In this document: one piece after another, positions 8,283 to 17,192 of the stretch
How the letters are laid out: each line of letters starts with the position of its first letter
Position numbering within the stretch: position 1 is the stretch's first letter
The notes under the pieces: model-generated
Database searches by the model: none
Told to the model about the DNA's origin: nothing
The model's input: the letters and a program-made list of their open reading frames with translations, nothing else
Translations under genes and position numbers: made by a program
From: Rikenella sp031549665
Lineage (GTDB): Bacteria > Bacteroidota > Bacteroidia > Bacteroidales > Rikenellaceae
Direction of reading: 5' to 3'
Length of the DNA: 64,000 nucleotides
NCBI GenBank assembly: GCA_031549665.1
Contig: JAVBPJ010000004.1
Location: 1-64,000, forward strand

Positions 8283-9527
8283 TTAGCGGATTTTCAGGGT
8301 CATCAGCGTGATGGCGGCCAGCAGCAACTGCACGATCCAAAACCGGGTGACGATCTTTGTTTCGAAGAAACCGCGCTTTTGGTAGTGGTGGTGCAGGGGC
8401 GACATCAGGAAGATGCGCCGCCCCTCGCCGTATTTCCGGCGCGAGTACTTGAAGTAACCCACCTGCAGGATGACTGAAAGGCTTTCGACCAGGAAAATTC
8501 CGCACAGAATGGGGAGCAACAGCTCTTTACGGATCAGCAGGGCGAAGGTGGCGATGATGCCCCCGATGGCCAGGCTCCCCGTGTCGCCCATGAACACCTG
8601 CGCAGGGTATGAGTTATACCACAAAAAGCCCAGCAAGGCCCCCACCATGGCGGCGGCGAAGATCATCAGCTCGCCGCTCCCCGGTATGTTCATCAGGTCG
8701 AGGTAGTTGGCATAGATGACGTTCCCCGACAGGTAGGCCAGAATACCCAGCACCACCACGATGCTGGCCGACACGCCCGCCGCCAGCCCGTCCAGTCCGT
8801 CTGTGAGGTTGGCGCCGTTCGACACGGCGGTGATTACGACGGTGGCCACCAGTACGTAGAGCAGCCACCCCAGGGTGTCGCCCCATGTGCCGCCGACGGG
8901 AACCAGGTCGCGGTAGTCGAGCTCGCTCTCCTTGAGGAAGGGGATGGTGGTGGTGGTGTTCTTTTCGGGGGTGGTCAGGTAGATCACCTTGCGCTGGTTG
9001 CCCAGGTCGCGGGCCACGACACGCTCGCCGTGGCTGCGCGTGGTGGACTCCCGCACAACGATCTGGGGGCTGAGCCACATGGTGGTTCCGATAATCAGCC
9101 CCAGGGTTACCTGTCCGATGATTTTGACTTTGCCGCTCAGCCCCTCTTTCCGCTTTTTGAAGACCTTGATGTAGTCGTCCAAAAAGCCGATCACGCCCAA
9201 CCACACGGTGGTGGCGATCATTAGCTGGACGTAGACGTTGGTCAGGTCGGCCAGCAGCAGCACGGGAATCAGGATCGATCCCAGGATGATCAGCCCGCCC
9301 ATGGTGGGGGTGCCGCGCTTTTGAAGCTGCCCGTCGAGGCCGAGGTTGCGGATCTCTTCGCCGATCTGCCTGCGTTGCAGCAGCCGGATGACCGATTTTC
9401 CGAAAATGATGCCGATGACCAGCGAAAGCACGATGGCCATGGCGGCCCGGAACGAAATGTAGCTGAACATGCCGGCCCCCGGCAGGTCGAACCAACGGTT
9501 GAGGTATTCGGCAAGGTGATGAAGCAT
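8283..9527 (-). CDS. mraY: Phospho-N-acetylmuramoyl-pentapeptide-transferase
   Basis: 414-residue polytopic membrane enzyme that makes lipid I from UDP-MurNAc-pentapeptide and undecaprenyl phosphate. The catalytic signature NLTDGLDGLAAG (about residues 236-247), the early motif GTPTMGGLII (about 72-81) and the C-terminal SPLHHHYQKRGF are all present, with about ten hydrophobic segments. A periplasmic insertion of roughly 60 residues (about 125-185, containing RSHGERVVARDLGNQ) is longer than in Proteobacteria, as is usual in Bacteroidetes. A TACCTTTG box lies in the 116-bp gap after murE, so mraY-murD may also have their own promoter. Confidence 0.96.
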   Translation of the reverse strand: MLHHLAEYLNRWFDLPGAGMFSYISFRAAMAIVLSLVIGIIFGKSVIRLLQRRQIGEEIRNLGLDGQLQKRGTPTMGGLIILGSILIPVLLLADLTNVYVQLMIATTVWLGVIGFLDDYIKVFKKRKEGLSGKVKIIGQVTLGLIIGTTMWLSPQIVVRESTTRSHGERVVARDLGNQRKVIYLTTPEKNTTTTIPFLKESELDYRDLVPVGGTWGDTLGWLLYVLVATVVITAVSNGANLTDGLDGLAAGVSASIVVVLGILAYLSGNVIYANYLDLMNIPGSGELMIFAAAMVGALLGFLWYNSYPAQVFMGDTGSLAIGGIIATFALLIRKELLLPILCGIFLVESLSVILQVGYFKYSRRKYGEGRRIFLMSPLHHHYQKRGFFETKIVTRFWIVQLLLAAITLMTLKIR

Positions 9528-9556
9528 GGGCGGTTCGGGATCAAGGGTATAACCCC

Positions 9557-9564
9557 CAAAGGTA
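9557..9564 (-). promoter_or_regulatory. Candidate internal promoter before mraY
   Basis: TACCTTTG on the minus strand, 29 bp before the mraY ATG and inside the largest gap (116 bp) of the rsmH-murD cluster. Confidence 0.55.
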
Positions 9565-9643
9565 CTCTTTTTTCAGCAATTTGCGGGGTCGCTCCCGCGC
9601 CTTTGGGGCATCTGCGGGGGCTTTTTTGCAGAGCGGAGGAGGG

Positions 9644-11077
9644 TTACAGCCCGAGGGCGGCGCAGACCTCCTGCTTGTCGTCGAAGGGGTGGCGGACGCC
9701 CTGGATCTCCTGGTAGGTTTCGTGTCCCTTGCCCGCAACGAGGATGATGTCGCCCCGCGAGGCCAGCGTACAGGCCGTGCGGATCGCCTCGCGGCGGTCG
9801 GCGATGGTGAGCGTCCGCCGGGCCTGAACGGGGTCGAGTCCGGCCTGCATTTGGGCGAGGATCGCCGCAGGGTCTTCGGTACGCGGATTGTCCGAGGTGA
9901 GGATGGTTTGCGCGCTCCCGTCGGCGGCCACACGGGCCATGACGGGGCGTTTGGCGTTGTCGCGGTCGCCGCCGCACCCCACCACGGTGATCAGGCGGCC
10001 CGCGCCTTTGAGTTCGTTGATCGTGTCGATCACGTTTTGCAGCGCGTCGGGCGTGTGGGCGTAGTCGACGATGGCCAGCCGCCCGTCTCCCGAGCGGATG
10101 CAGTCGAACCGCCCGTTGACCGGATGCAGCGTGCTGAGGGTTTGCAACACCTCGGCGGGGTCGGCGCCCAGCGAACAGGCCGCGCCGTAAATGGCGGTCA
10201 GGTTGTAGGCGTTGAACCGGCCGATGAAGTGGGTCCACACCTCGGTGCCGTTCAGCTCGAGCAACATTCCGTCCAGGTGCGATTCGACCAGCCGGCCGTG
10301 GTAGGTGGCCACGTTCCGGAGCGAATAGCTTTGCCGCCGGGCGGGGCTGTTCTGGAGCATCACCTCGCCGTTGCGGTCGTCCAGGTTGGTCAGGGCGAAC
10401 GCCTCGCGGGGGAGTTGCGCGAAGAACCGCTGCTTGGCCTTGATGTATTCGGCGAAGGTGCCGTGGTAGTCCAGGTGGTCGTGGGTGATGTTGGTGAAGA
10501 CGCCTCCCACGAAGCGGAGGCCGTGGATGCGCTCTTGCACGATGCTGTGCGAGCTCACCTCCATGAAACAGCAGCTACATCCGGCTTCGACCATTTCGGC
10601 CAGCAGACGGTTCAGGGCCAGCGGGTCAGGCGTGGTGTGGGTCGAGGGGTAGCTTTGGGTTCCCACGCGGTAAACGACTGTCGAGATCAGGCCCGAGGGG
10701 TGTCCCAGGGCCGTGAACAGGTCGTAGAGCAGGGTGGCGACGGTGGTTTTCCCGTTTGTGCCGGTTACCCCTACCAGTTGGAGCTTGCGGCTGGGATGGC
10801 CGTAGTATTCGGCGGCCAGTTCGGCCAGGGCCGCGGCCGAGTCGGCCACCTGGAGGTAGGAGACCCCGGGGAGTATTTCTTGAGGAAGGGTTTCGCAAAC
10901 CACCACGCGTGCGCCCCGAGCTGTGGCTTCCGGAATAAAGGCGTGGCCGTCGACCCGCGTACCCCGCAGGGCCACGAACCAGTCGCCTGCCTCCACCTGG
11001 TTCGATCCCGAACGGATCGTGCCCATTTGAGCGGGCAGGGGCGCTCCCGTTACGTTCCCGAGGTGTGTAAGGTCCAT
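9644..11077 (-). CDS. murE: UDP-N-acetylmuramoyl-tripeptide synthetase
   Basis: 477-residue Mur ligase adding the third stem-peptide residue. The ATP loop is GVTGTNGKTTVATLLYDLF (about residues 103-121), and HDHLDYHGTFAEY carries the conserved DYH motif. The specificity motif DNPR (TSDNPRTEDPAAIL, about 400) predicts meso-diaminopimelate as substrate, in agreement with lysA/lysC elsewhere in the window. The C-terminal LVAGKGHETYQEI is intact. It starts 9 bp after the ftsI stop, so co-transcription with ftsI is likely. Confidence 0.95.
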   Translation of the reverse strand: MDLTHLGNVTGAPLPAQMGTIRSGSNQVEAGDWFVALRGTRVDGHAFIPEATARGARVVVCETLPQEILPGVSYLQVADSAAALAELAAEYYGHPSRKLQLVGVTGTNGKTTVATLLYDLFTALGHPSGLISTVVYRVGTQSYPSTHTTPDPLALNRLLAEMVEAGCSCCFMEVSSHSIVQERIHGLRFVGGVFTNITHDHLDYHGTFAEYIKAKQRFFAQLPREAFALTNLDDRNGEVMLQNSPARRQSYSLRNVATYHGRLVESHLDGMLLELNGTEVWTHFIGRFNAYNLTAIYGAACSLGADPAEVLQTLSTLHPVNGRFDCIRSGDGRLAIVDYAHTPDALQNVIDTINELKGAGRLITVVGCGGDRDNAKRPVMARVAADGSAQTILTSDNPRTEDPAAILAQMQAGLDPVQARRTLTIADRREAIRTACTLASRGDIILVAGKGHETYQEIQGVRHPFDDKQEVCAALGL

Positions 11078-11086
11078 TGTTGGTTT

Positions 11087-13252
11087 CTATTTGGTTCCTA
11101 ATGTAAGCGTGATTTCCGTTCCCGCCTCAAAGGGGGTTTGGGCGGGGATCGACTGCCCGGTGCAAAGTCCAAGTCCTACAAAACGGGGCCGCAGGCCCAC
11201 GGCTTCGGCGGCATGCAGCGCTTCGTCGAGCGAAAGCCCCCGGAAATCGGGTGTCCCCGCGGTGAGCGGCAAGGGTTTCGGTGCAACGACCCGCCCGCTG
11301 TCCAACGCCACTTCGCCTGCCGAAGGGTCGATCGCCGGCCCGGCGATGCGCAGTTGGTCGAACAGCAGGTTCAGCCCCTCGGCCGGGCCGGGCAGGGCCT
11401 GCAGGCGGGGGGTGTAGGGCGTAACGGCCGAGGCCGAGCGGGTTTGTTGGAAGTTGTAACTGAGGGTGCAGATGCGGTCGGCGATGGTGCGGAAGAGTTT
11501 TCCTGATAACTCAGCTCCGTAGTAGGGTTTTCCCGACCCGGGGTAGTAGTACGTTTTCATGGCTACCATCACGGTGTAGCGGGGCTGGTCGGCGGGGAAG
11601 TAACCCACCAGCGAACCGAGGTAGTGCCGCCCTCCCTCGGCGGTCATGTAGCCGCCCCGGCCGATGGCGATCTGGGCTGTCCCGGTTTTTGCGGCGGCGC
11701 GGTATTTGGGGTTCGAGAGCGACGAACGGCCCGTTCCCCGGATCACCACCCCCTCAAGGGCGGTGTGGATGTCGGCTAGCGCTTTGGGCGAGCAGATCGA
11801 AGGGATGAGCGTGTCAGCCGGAATGGTAGACAACGTTTTGCCGTACTGCCTGAGTTCGTTCACCAGCAGCGGCTTGACCATCACTCCGCCGTTGGCGATG
11901 GCGTTGTAGAAAGTGAGCGTGTGGATCGGGGCCAGCCGCAGGGCGTAGCCGTAGGACATCATGGTGAGGGTGGTTCCGTCCCACCCCTTTTCGCCGGGAT
12001 GGCGCAGGGTGGGCTTTACCTCGCCGCCGATTTGCAGGTTGAGCATGCGGCCGATCCCCATGCGTTCGAGCGCGGCCACAAAACGTTTGGGGTCGGCGGC
12101 GTAGGCGCTGTTGACCGCTTTGGCCATGCCGACGTTCGACGATTTTTCGAAAATCTCCTGCAGGGTCAGCACGCCGTACCCCTTGTGCGAGTCGACCACT
12201 TTGGCGTGTCCGATGTAAATTTCGCCCCCCTCGACGTCGATCAGCTTCGAGAGCGGCATCTGGGCGTCGTCCAACAGGGCCAGCAAGCCGGCGGTTTTGA
12301 ACGTCGAGCCGGGTTCGATGTTCATCCCGATGGCGTAGTTGTAGTCTTCGACCAGCGACCCGTCGGCCTTGCGGGTGAGGTTGGCGATGGCCTTGATGTG
12401 GCCGGTGGAGGTCTCCATCACCACGACGCAGCCCCAGTCGGACTGGGTGGAGAGGACTTGTTCGCGCAGCGAGGTTTGGGCAATGTCCTGCAGCTCGATG
12501 TTCAGGGTGGTTACCACGTCCACGCCGTCGATCGGGTCGATGTTCAGCGGGCTGGAGATGGGGGTCCAAAAATCGCCCGACACCTTTTGTTTTACGGTAA
12601 CGCCGTTGATCCCCTTCAGCACGTCGTCGAATCCTCCTTCGATCCCCACGCGCACGCCGCTGGTGTTGACCATGCCGATGGTGCGTTTCCCCAGATTGCC
12701 GTAGGGGTAGACCCTGCGGCCCACTTCGATGGGGATGAACCCTCCCTTGTTGGCCCCCAGCCGGAACAGCGGGAAACGACGCACGGCGCACAGGTCGAGG
12801 TAGTTGATGCGTCGGGGGTTGACCAGGTAGTAGCGTTTCCCCTCGGCGTGGGCGGCGGTCAGCTCGGCGCGGTATTGGGCGGGCGAACGGTCCTTGAAAA
12901 ATCCGGAGAGCTGGATGCTCAGCGAATCGACACCGGCCCGGAACACTTCGTCGGTGAGGCTTCCGGCGGCCATGTCCATCCGCAGTTCGTAGTAGGGGAT
13001 GGTGGTAGCCAGCAGGCGGCCGTCGTCGGAGTAGATGTTGCCCCGCGCGGCTTCGAGAATTTCGGTGCGGTAGCTGTACTGCTCCGACCGGTTGCGGAGC
13101 TTTTCGCCCTCGCTGCCCACCTGCAGCCAGATGATCTTCCCGACAATGGCCAGCCCTGCGATCAAAAACAGCAGGTACAGCACCTTGATCCGGCGCAGGA
13201 TCGCCTCTTTGATGGGGCTCTGTTTCGGGGGGACGGCTGGCGGGGGGGTCAT
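11087..13252 (-). CDS. ftsI: Division transpeptidase with PASTA domain (PBP3/FtsI-like)
   Basis: 721-residue class B penicillin-binding protein for septal peptidoglycan cross-linking. An N-terminal cytoplasmic tail and one membrane helix (LYLLFLIAGLAIVGKIIWLQV, about 26-46) are followed by the dimerisation domain. The transpeptidase domain has the active serine in PGSTFKTAG (about 316), SSNVGMAKA (SxN) and KTGTAQ. A C-terminal PASTA-type domain begins at DFRGLSLDEALHAAEAVGL. The start codon overlaps the ftsL stop (ATGA), which fixes the start at 13252. PASTA on FtsI is common in Bacteroidetes. Confidence 0.95.
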   Translation of the reverse strand: MTPPPAVPPKQSPIKEAILRRIKVLYLLFLIAGLAIVGKIIWLQVGSEGEKLRNRSEQYSYRTEILEAARGNIYSDDGRLLATTIPYYELRMDMAAGSLTDEVFRAGVDSLSIQLSGFFKDRSPAQYRAELTAAHAEGKRYYLVNPRRINYLDLCAVRRFPLFRLGANKGGFIPIEVGRRVYPYGNLGKRTIGMVNTSGVRVGIEGGFDDVLKGINGVTVKQKVSGDFWTPISSPLNIDPIDGVDVVTTLNIELQDIAQTSLREQVLSTQSDWGCVVVMETSTGHIKAIANLTRKADGSLVEDYNYAIGMNIEPGSTFKTAGLLALLDDAQMPLSKLIDVEGGEIYIGHAKVVDSHKGYGVLTLQEIFEKSSNVGMAKAVNSAYAADPKRFVAALERMGIGRMLNLQIGGEVKPTLRHPGEKGWDGTTLTMMSYGYALRLAPIHTLTFYNAIANGGVMVKPLLVNELRQYGKTLSTIPADTLIPSICSPKALADIHTALEGVVIRGTGRSSLSNPKYRAAAKTGTAQIAIGRGGYMTAEGGRHYLGSLVGYFPADQPRYTVMVAMKTYYYPGSGKPYYGAELSGKLFRTIADRICTLSYNFQQTRSASAVTPYTPRLQALPGPAEGLNLLFDQLRIAGPAIDPSAGEVALDSGRVVAPKPLPLTAGTPDFRGLSLDEALHAAEAVGLRPRFVGLGLCTGQSIPAQTPFEAGTEITLTLGTK

Positions 13253-13722
13253 CGTTCGAGGCTGGCGGGGGTTTCAAGAATCAGCGGCGGCTGTTCGTCC
13301 AAAATCAGCGGAATGTTGTACTGCCTGAGCAGGCCGACGATTTCGCTTTGGCGCGTACGGGTCATACGCACGGCGGTGGTGGTAACGGCGGTGGTTTTGA
13401 GTACTTGGAGTTCGTCGCCCAGTTTTTCGATGCGGGCGTGTTTCTGCTGCATCCGGAAGCCGTTGGCGATGTAGAGCAGCATGAGCATGACCACGAAAAC
13501 CAGCACGGGAAGCCGGCGGGTGAACTCCTCGCGGGAGAGGATGCTGCCGGTGAAGAATTCGCCGACCGAAGCGCCGCGGCGGCGGGGACGCTCGTCGCCG
13601 GAAGCGGGGTCCTCGTCGCGCCAGTCGGGCGGCAGGGCCTCGGCGGCCGGAACCGTTTCCGGCCCGGCGGCAAGGAGTGCGGGGTCGGGCGCCAGCGGGG
13701 TGGGGTCGTCGTAAGGGGTCAT
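13249..13722 (-). CDS. ftsL: FtsL-like divisome protein
   Basis: 157-residue bitopic membrane protein. A long cytoplasmic N-terminus rich in Pro, Asp and Arg (about 1-70) precedes one membrane helix (LPVLVFVVMLMLLYIANGF, about 71-89). A periplasmic heptad-like segment (KHARIEKLGDELQVLKTT) and a short tail follow. There is no strong sequence signature; the call rests on topology, length and position between rsmH and ftsI, where FtsL is found in this phylum. Both ends overlap neighbours as ATGA, so start and stop are well fixed and translation is probably coupled. Confidence 0.82.
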   Translation of the reverse strand: MTPYDDPTPLAPDPALLAAGPETVPAAEALPPDWRDEDPASGDERPRRRGASVGEFFTGSILSREEFTRRLPVLVFVVMLMLLYIANGFRMQQKHARIEKLGDELQVLKTTAVTTTAVRMTRTRQSEIVGLLRQYNIPLILDEQPPLILETPASLER

Positions 13723-14630
13723 CGGGCGAGGTCGGTGCGTTGGGCGCCGCGCAGCTTGGCGCTGCGGGCGCGGGGGTTGCGGGCAATCTCTTCGGGACTG
13801 GGGTCGATCACTTTGCCGATCGCCTGCAGGGGGGCGGAACGGCGGCCGTACAGGTCGGTGGCCACTTGTCCGTCGGGGGTGCCGCTGCGGATGATGTTTT
13901 TCACCAGCCGGTCTTCGAGCGAGTGGTAGGTGATCACCGACAGGCGGCCTTCGGACCTGAGCAGGTCGATGGCTTGCGAGAGCATCATCTCCAGGGCCAG
14001 CATTTCGCCGTTCACCTCGATGCGGAGCGCCTGGAAAAGCTTGCTCCAAAACTTTTTTTCGCTGCCGGCGGGGGTGCAGGGGGCGACTGCCGCGAGCAGC
14101 TCCTCGACCCGCTCGATGGGGCGTTCGGCGCGCGCCCGTTCGATGGCTCCGGCCAGCCGGAAACATTTGTCGAGTTCGCCGTAACGGCCGAAAATCTGCG
14201 CCAGCCGTTCGGGTTCGTAGTGGTTGACCACGTCGGCGGCGGTGCGCGGGGCGGTTTGGTTCATCCGCATGTCGAGCGGCCCGTCGAAACGGAACGAAAA
14301 ACCCCGTTCGGGGGTGTCGAAGTGGTGCGAGGAGACGCCCAGATCGGCCAAAATGCCGTCCACCTGTTCGATGCCCAGGGCGCGAACCGATCCGCGAAGG
14401 AACCGAAAATTGTTGTGAATAAGCGTGAAACGCTTGTCGTCGGGGGCGTTCGCCAGCGCGTCGGGGTCTTGGTCGAAAGCGATCAACCGCCCCTTGCGGC
14501 CCAGCCGGGCCAGCACCTCGCGCGAGTGGCCTCCCCCGCCAAAGGTAACGTCCACGTAGGTTCCCGCGGGGTCGACCGCAAGCAGGTCGACGCTCTCTTT
14601 CAACAGGACGGGCTCGTGGTAGGCGGACAT
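13719..14630 (-). CDS. rsmH: 16S rRNA (cytosine(1402)-N(4))-methyltransferase
   Basis: 303-residue SAM-dependent methyltransferase that makes N4-methylation at C1402 of 16S rRNA. The SAM motif YVDVTFGGGGHSREVLARLG, GILADLGVSSHHFDTPERGFSFR and SVITYHSLEDRLVK are all present. The start MSAYHEPVLLKES at 14630 is preferred because the longer frame would begin at a TTG at 14648, right at the predicted transcription start (TACCTTTG box at 14660-14653). It is the first gene of this dcw half. mraZ, usually next upstream, is absent: the neighbouring gene is the divergent acyltransferase 63 bp away. Confidence 0.95.
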   Translation of the reverse strand: MSAYHEPVLLKESVDLLAVDPAGTYVDVTFGGGGHSREVLARLGRKGRLIAFDQDPDALANAPDDKRFTLIHNNFRFLRGSVRALGIEQVDGILADLGVSSHHFDTPERGFSFRFDGPLDMRMNQTAPRTAADVVNHYEPERLAQIFGRYGELDKCFRLAGAIERARAERPIERVEELLAAVAPCTPAGSEKKFWSKLFQALRIEVNGEMLALEMMLSQAIDLLRSEGRLSVITYHSLEDRLVKNIIRSGTPDGQVATDLYGRRSAPLQAIGKVIDPSPEEIARNPRARSAKLRGAQRTDLAR

Positions 14631-14652
14631 GGGCGGATTGAAATTCAACGCT

Positions 14653-14660
14653 CAAAGGTA
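14653..14660 (-). promoter_or_regulatory. -7 box of the rsmH-murD operon
   Basis: TACCTTTG on the minus strand, 22 bp before the rsmH ATG at 14630. It decides between two possible starts. Confidence 0.72.
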
Positions 14661-14680
14661 GCTTATTTTACCCGTTTTTT

Positions 14681-14688
14681 TACTTTTG
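14681..14688 (+). promoter_or_regulatory. -7 box of the acyltransferase gene (predicted leaderless)
   Basis: TACTTTTG separated from the ATG at 14694 by only five bases (taccc). With the usual 4-5 nt between box and transcription start, the mRNA would begin at or 1-2 nt before the start codon. Confidence 0.62.
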
Positions 14689-14693
14689 TACCC

Positions 14694-15497
14694 ATGCAAC
14701 AGATCGATATTCGGCAGGTGATCCGCAGCAAGAATCCGACGGCGGCCCGTTGGATCCCCTCCTGCGCCCTGCATTGGTTCGAGCGTTTTCTGCGCCTGGA
14801 CCGCATCAACCGTACCCTGGCCGAACACGGCCACGAACCGCCGTTACAATTTATCCGTTCGACCCTCGAAGAGATCGGGGTGGAGTACGCGGTCGAGGGG
14901 GCGGAGAACCTCCCCGCCACGCACCGCGTGATTTTTGCCGCGAACCATCCGCTCGGGGGCCTCGACGGCCTGATCCTGGCCGAGGCGCTGGCCCCCTACG
15001 TGGGGCAGCCGAAGTTGATTGTCAACGACCTGCTGATGAATCTGGAACCCCTGGCCCCCATCTTCGCTCCGGTGAATAAGCACGGGGCGCAAAACAGCCA
15101 GTACGCCCGCCGGATGGTGGAACTGTACGAGGGCGACCAGGCGATCATCACCTTCCCGGCCGGACTCTGTTCGCGCCTGATCGGAGGCCGGATCACCGAT
15201 CCCCCGTGGAAACGCAACTTCGCCGTCAAGGCCTGGGACAGCGGCCGGCCGGTGGTTCCGGTCTATGTCGAGGGGCGCAACTCGAACGCCTTTTATCGAT
15301 TTGCCCGTTGGCGAAAACGCCTGGGGATCAAAGTGAATCTCGAAATGCTTTGGCTGCCCAAAGAGATGTTCGACCAACGCGGAAAACGGATCACGATCCG
15401 CATCGGCCCCGCCATCGAACCCACGGGCAGGGAGGCCTCGAAGCAGGGCGTGGAGCAGATCCGAAAGGCCGTTTATTCCCTGCAAAAGGGCAAATAG
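14694..15497 (+). CDS. glsA: PlsC-like acyltransferase, probable glycine-lipid O-acyltransferase GlsA
   Basis: 267-residue lysophospholipid-acyltransferase-fold protein. The catalytic block is FAANHPLGGLDGLILAEAL (about residues 82-100). The spacing between His and Asp is five residues, one more than the classical HX4D. The second block is ITFPAGLCSRLIGG, followed by FAVKAWDSGRPVVPVYVEGRNS. It resembles the Bacteroidales protein that acylates N-acyl-glycine to form glycine (and flavolipin-type) lipids at the inner membrane. The call is supported by the adjacent GlsB-like N-acyltransferase gene. From memory, the better-known order is glsB-glsA; here the order is reversed and each gene has its own promoter. 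A general 1-acylglycerol-phosphate acyltransferase is the alternative. Confidence 0.75.
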   Translation: MQQIDIRQVIRSKNPTAARWIPSCALHWFERFLRLDRINRTLAEHGHEPPLQFIRSTLEEIGVEYAVEGAENLPATHRVIFAANHPLGGLDGLILAEALAPYVGQPKLIVNDLLMNLEPLAPIFAPVNKHGAQNSQYARRMVELYEGDQAIITFPAGLCSRLIGGRITDPPWKRNFAVKAWDSGRPVVPVYVEGRNSNAFYRFARWRKRLGIKVNLEMLWLPKEMFDQRGKRITIRIGPAIEPTGREASKQGVEQIRKAVYSLQKGK

Positions 15498-15520
15498 CTT
15501 TTCGCGGGTCGGATTTTTCA

Positions 15521-15528
15521 TATCTTTG
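15521..15528 (+). promoter_or_regulatory. -7 box of the glsB-like gene
   Basis: TATCTTTG, 25 bp before the ATG at 15554, inside the 56-bp gap after the glsA-like gene. Confidence 0.7.
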
Positions 15529-15553
15529 TAGAATCCCCTTTATTCCAGCCCGA

Positions 15554-16477
15554 ATGGATCCCATCATCGACCCCATACCCGCCGAACTGCTCGAACGCGA
15601 ACTGACCCCCGCCCGCTTTTGGCGGAAGACCAATAAGGGCGGCAACTTGCTCTACACGCTTCGTCCGGGCGAGGCGCCCAACGTGCTTCAGGAGATCGGC
15701 CGCCTGCGCGAGGTGGCGTTTCGGGACGGCGGCGGCGGAACAGGCAAAAACATCGACCTCGACGAACTGGACCTGGTGCCCGAGGGGTATACCCAACTGA
15801 TCGCCTGGGACCCCGCGGCCAAACAGATCATGGGCGGGTATCGCTACATCATCCCCCGGTCGGTGCATCCCAAATACCTGTCGACGGCGCACTACTTCGA
15901 ATTCAGCGAGCGGTTCCGCGACCACTACCTGCCTCATTTGATCGAACTGGGCCGTTCGTTCGTGCAACCGGCCTACCAGACACGGAACAATCCCAAAAGC
16001 CTTTTCGTGCTGGACAACCTGTGGGACGGCCTGGGGGCGCTGATGGTGCGGAATCCCGATATCCGCTACTTTTTTGGCAAGGTAACCATGTACGGCGACT
16101 ACAACCGTCAGGCCCGCAACATGTTGCTCTATTTCCTGAAGAAACATTTTCCCGACCGCGAGGAGCTGATCACCTCGCGCTATCCGGTCGAGATCGATAT
16201 CGACAGCGAGCAGATGGAGCGCCTGTTCGTGGGGAAGGACTATACCGAGGACTATAAAATTCTCTCGCGTTCGATCCGCAACTTCGACGAGACGATCCCC
16301 CCGCTCATCAATGCCTACATGGGCCTTTCGCCCACCATGAAAGTGTTCGATACGGCGCGCAACCCCGACTTCGGCAATGTGGAGGAGACCGCCATCCTGA
16401 TCAACATCAGCGACCTCTACAAACAGAAAGTGGAGCGCCACGTACGCGGCATCTCCACCATCTTGGGCGAACTTTAA
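15554..16477 (+). CDS. glsB: GNAT-fold N-acyltransferase, probable glycine-lipid synthase GlsB
   Basis: 307-residue protein of the family often labelled 'hemolysin' or acyl-homoserine-lactone-synthase-like GNAT. Family blocks visible are APNVLQEIGRLREVAFRDGGG (about 44-64), LDELDLVPEGYTQLIAWD, GGYRYI, LIELGRSFVQPAYQ, LDNLWDGLGALMVR and YFFGKVTMYGDYNRQARN. In Bacteroides the homologue makes N-acyl-3-hydroxy-fatty acyl glycine, which the O-acyltransferase then completes to glycine lipid. The pairing with the preceding PlsC-like gene supports this role; the exact amino acid used here is inferred. A terminator follows at 16508. Confidence 0.8.
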   Translation: MDPIIDPIPAELLERELTPARFWRKTNKGGNLLYTLRPGEAPNVLQEIGRLREVAFRDGGGGTGKNIDLDELDLVPEGYTQLIAWDPAAKQIMGGYRYIIPRSVHPKYLSTAHYFEFSERFRDHYLPHLIELGRSFVQPAYQTRNNPKSLFVLDNLWDGLGALMVRNPDIRYFFGKVTMYGDYNRQARNMLLYFLKKHFPDREELITSRYPVEIDIDSEQMERLFVGKDYTEDYKILSRSIRNFDETIPPLINAYMGLSPTMKVFDTARNPDFGNVEETAILINISDLYKQKVERHVRGISTILGEL

Positions 16478-16507
16478 TACGCTCGTTTCCCCCTTTCTGC
16501 GAAATAG

Positions 16508-16534
16508 ACCGGCCCTTTTCGGGGCCGGTTTTTT
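16508..16534 (+). terminator. Terminator after the glycine-lipid genes
   Basis: 8-bp stem accggccc / gggccggt, loop ttttcg, then six T. Confidence 0.88.
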
Positions 16535-16604
16535 AGCGCCCGGCCTCAGTCGTTCTTCGCCGCGCGACCTCCGGAAAAGGGGGTGAAAAGCCCGTGGAAA
16601 ATCG

Positions 16605-16612
16605 TACCTTTG
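16605..16612 (+). promoter_or_regulatory. -7 box of the exonuclease operon (predicted leaderless)
   Basis: TACCTTTG followed after four bases (cgct) by the GTG start at 16617. Homology supports this start, so the transcript probably begins at or next to the GTG. Confidence 0.6.
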
Positions 16613-16616
16613 CGCT

Positions 16617-17192
16617 GTGTACGCAGCCAAAATCAGCAACGAAGAGGTCAACGAACTGCCCGCCGGAGGTTTTTCGGGTCGGGTAGTGGTGGTCGATACC
16701 CCCGAAACGATGAGGGAGGCCGAGGAGGCGCTGCGTACCCAGCGATTCATCGGCTACGACACCGAAACGCGGCCCTCCTTTTCGCGCGGGGTCGTTCATA
16801 AAATGGCCCTGGTGCAACTTTCAACGGCCGACACCGCTTTCCTGATCCGGGTGCAGCGCGTGGACTTTTCGCCCGGAATGCTGCGGATCCTCGAATCGCC
16901 CGCCATCCTTAAAATAGGGGCCGCCCTGCGGGACGACCTGCGAAGCATGCGGAAAGTCGCCCCGTTCACTCCGGCCGGATTCGTCGACCTCCAGTCGATC
17001 GTGGGAAGGTGGGGCGTCGAGGAGCTGAGCGTGCGCAAAATGGCGGCCGTGGTGCTGGGATTCAAAATATCGAAAGCCCAGCGGCTCTCGAACTGGGAGG
17101 CGGTCGAACTCACCCCGGCCCAGTGCGAATATGCGGCCACCGACGCCTGGGTGTGCCGCGAAATCTATTGCAAACTAACGCAACAACCATGA
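16617..17192 (+). CDS. 3'-5' exonuclease, ribonuclease D-like
   Basis: 191-residue DEDD-family 3'-5' exonuclease. Exo I is FIGYDTETRPSF (about residues 44-55), the ExoII region is IGAALRDDLRSM, and ExoIII is CEYAATDAWVCREIY (about 169-183), which carries the YxxxD arrangement of DEDDy enzymes. It has only the catalytic domain, with no HRDC, unlike RNase D. The start is a GTG, chosen because YAAKISNEEVNELP matches the N-terminal sequence usual in Bacteroidetes homologues. The stop overlaps the next start (ATGA), making it the first gene of a three-gene operon on RNA metabolism. Confidence 0.88.
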   Translation: MYAAKISNEEVNELPAGGFSGRVVVVDTPETMREAEEALRTQRFIGYDTETRPSFSRGVVHKMALVQLSTADTAFLIRVQRVDFSPGMLRILESPAILKIGAALRDDLRSMRKVAPFTPAGFVDLQSIVGRWGVEELSVRKMAAVVLGFKISKAQRLSNWEAVELTPAQCEYAATDAWVCREIYCKLTQQP

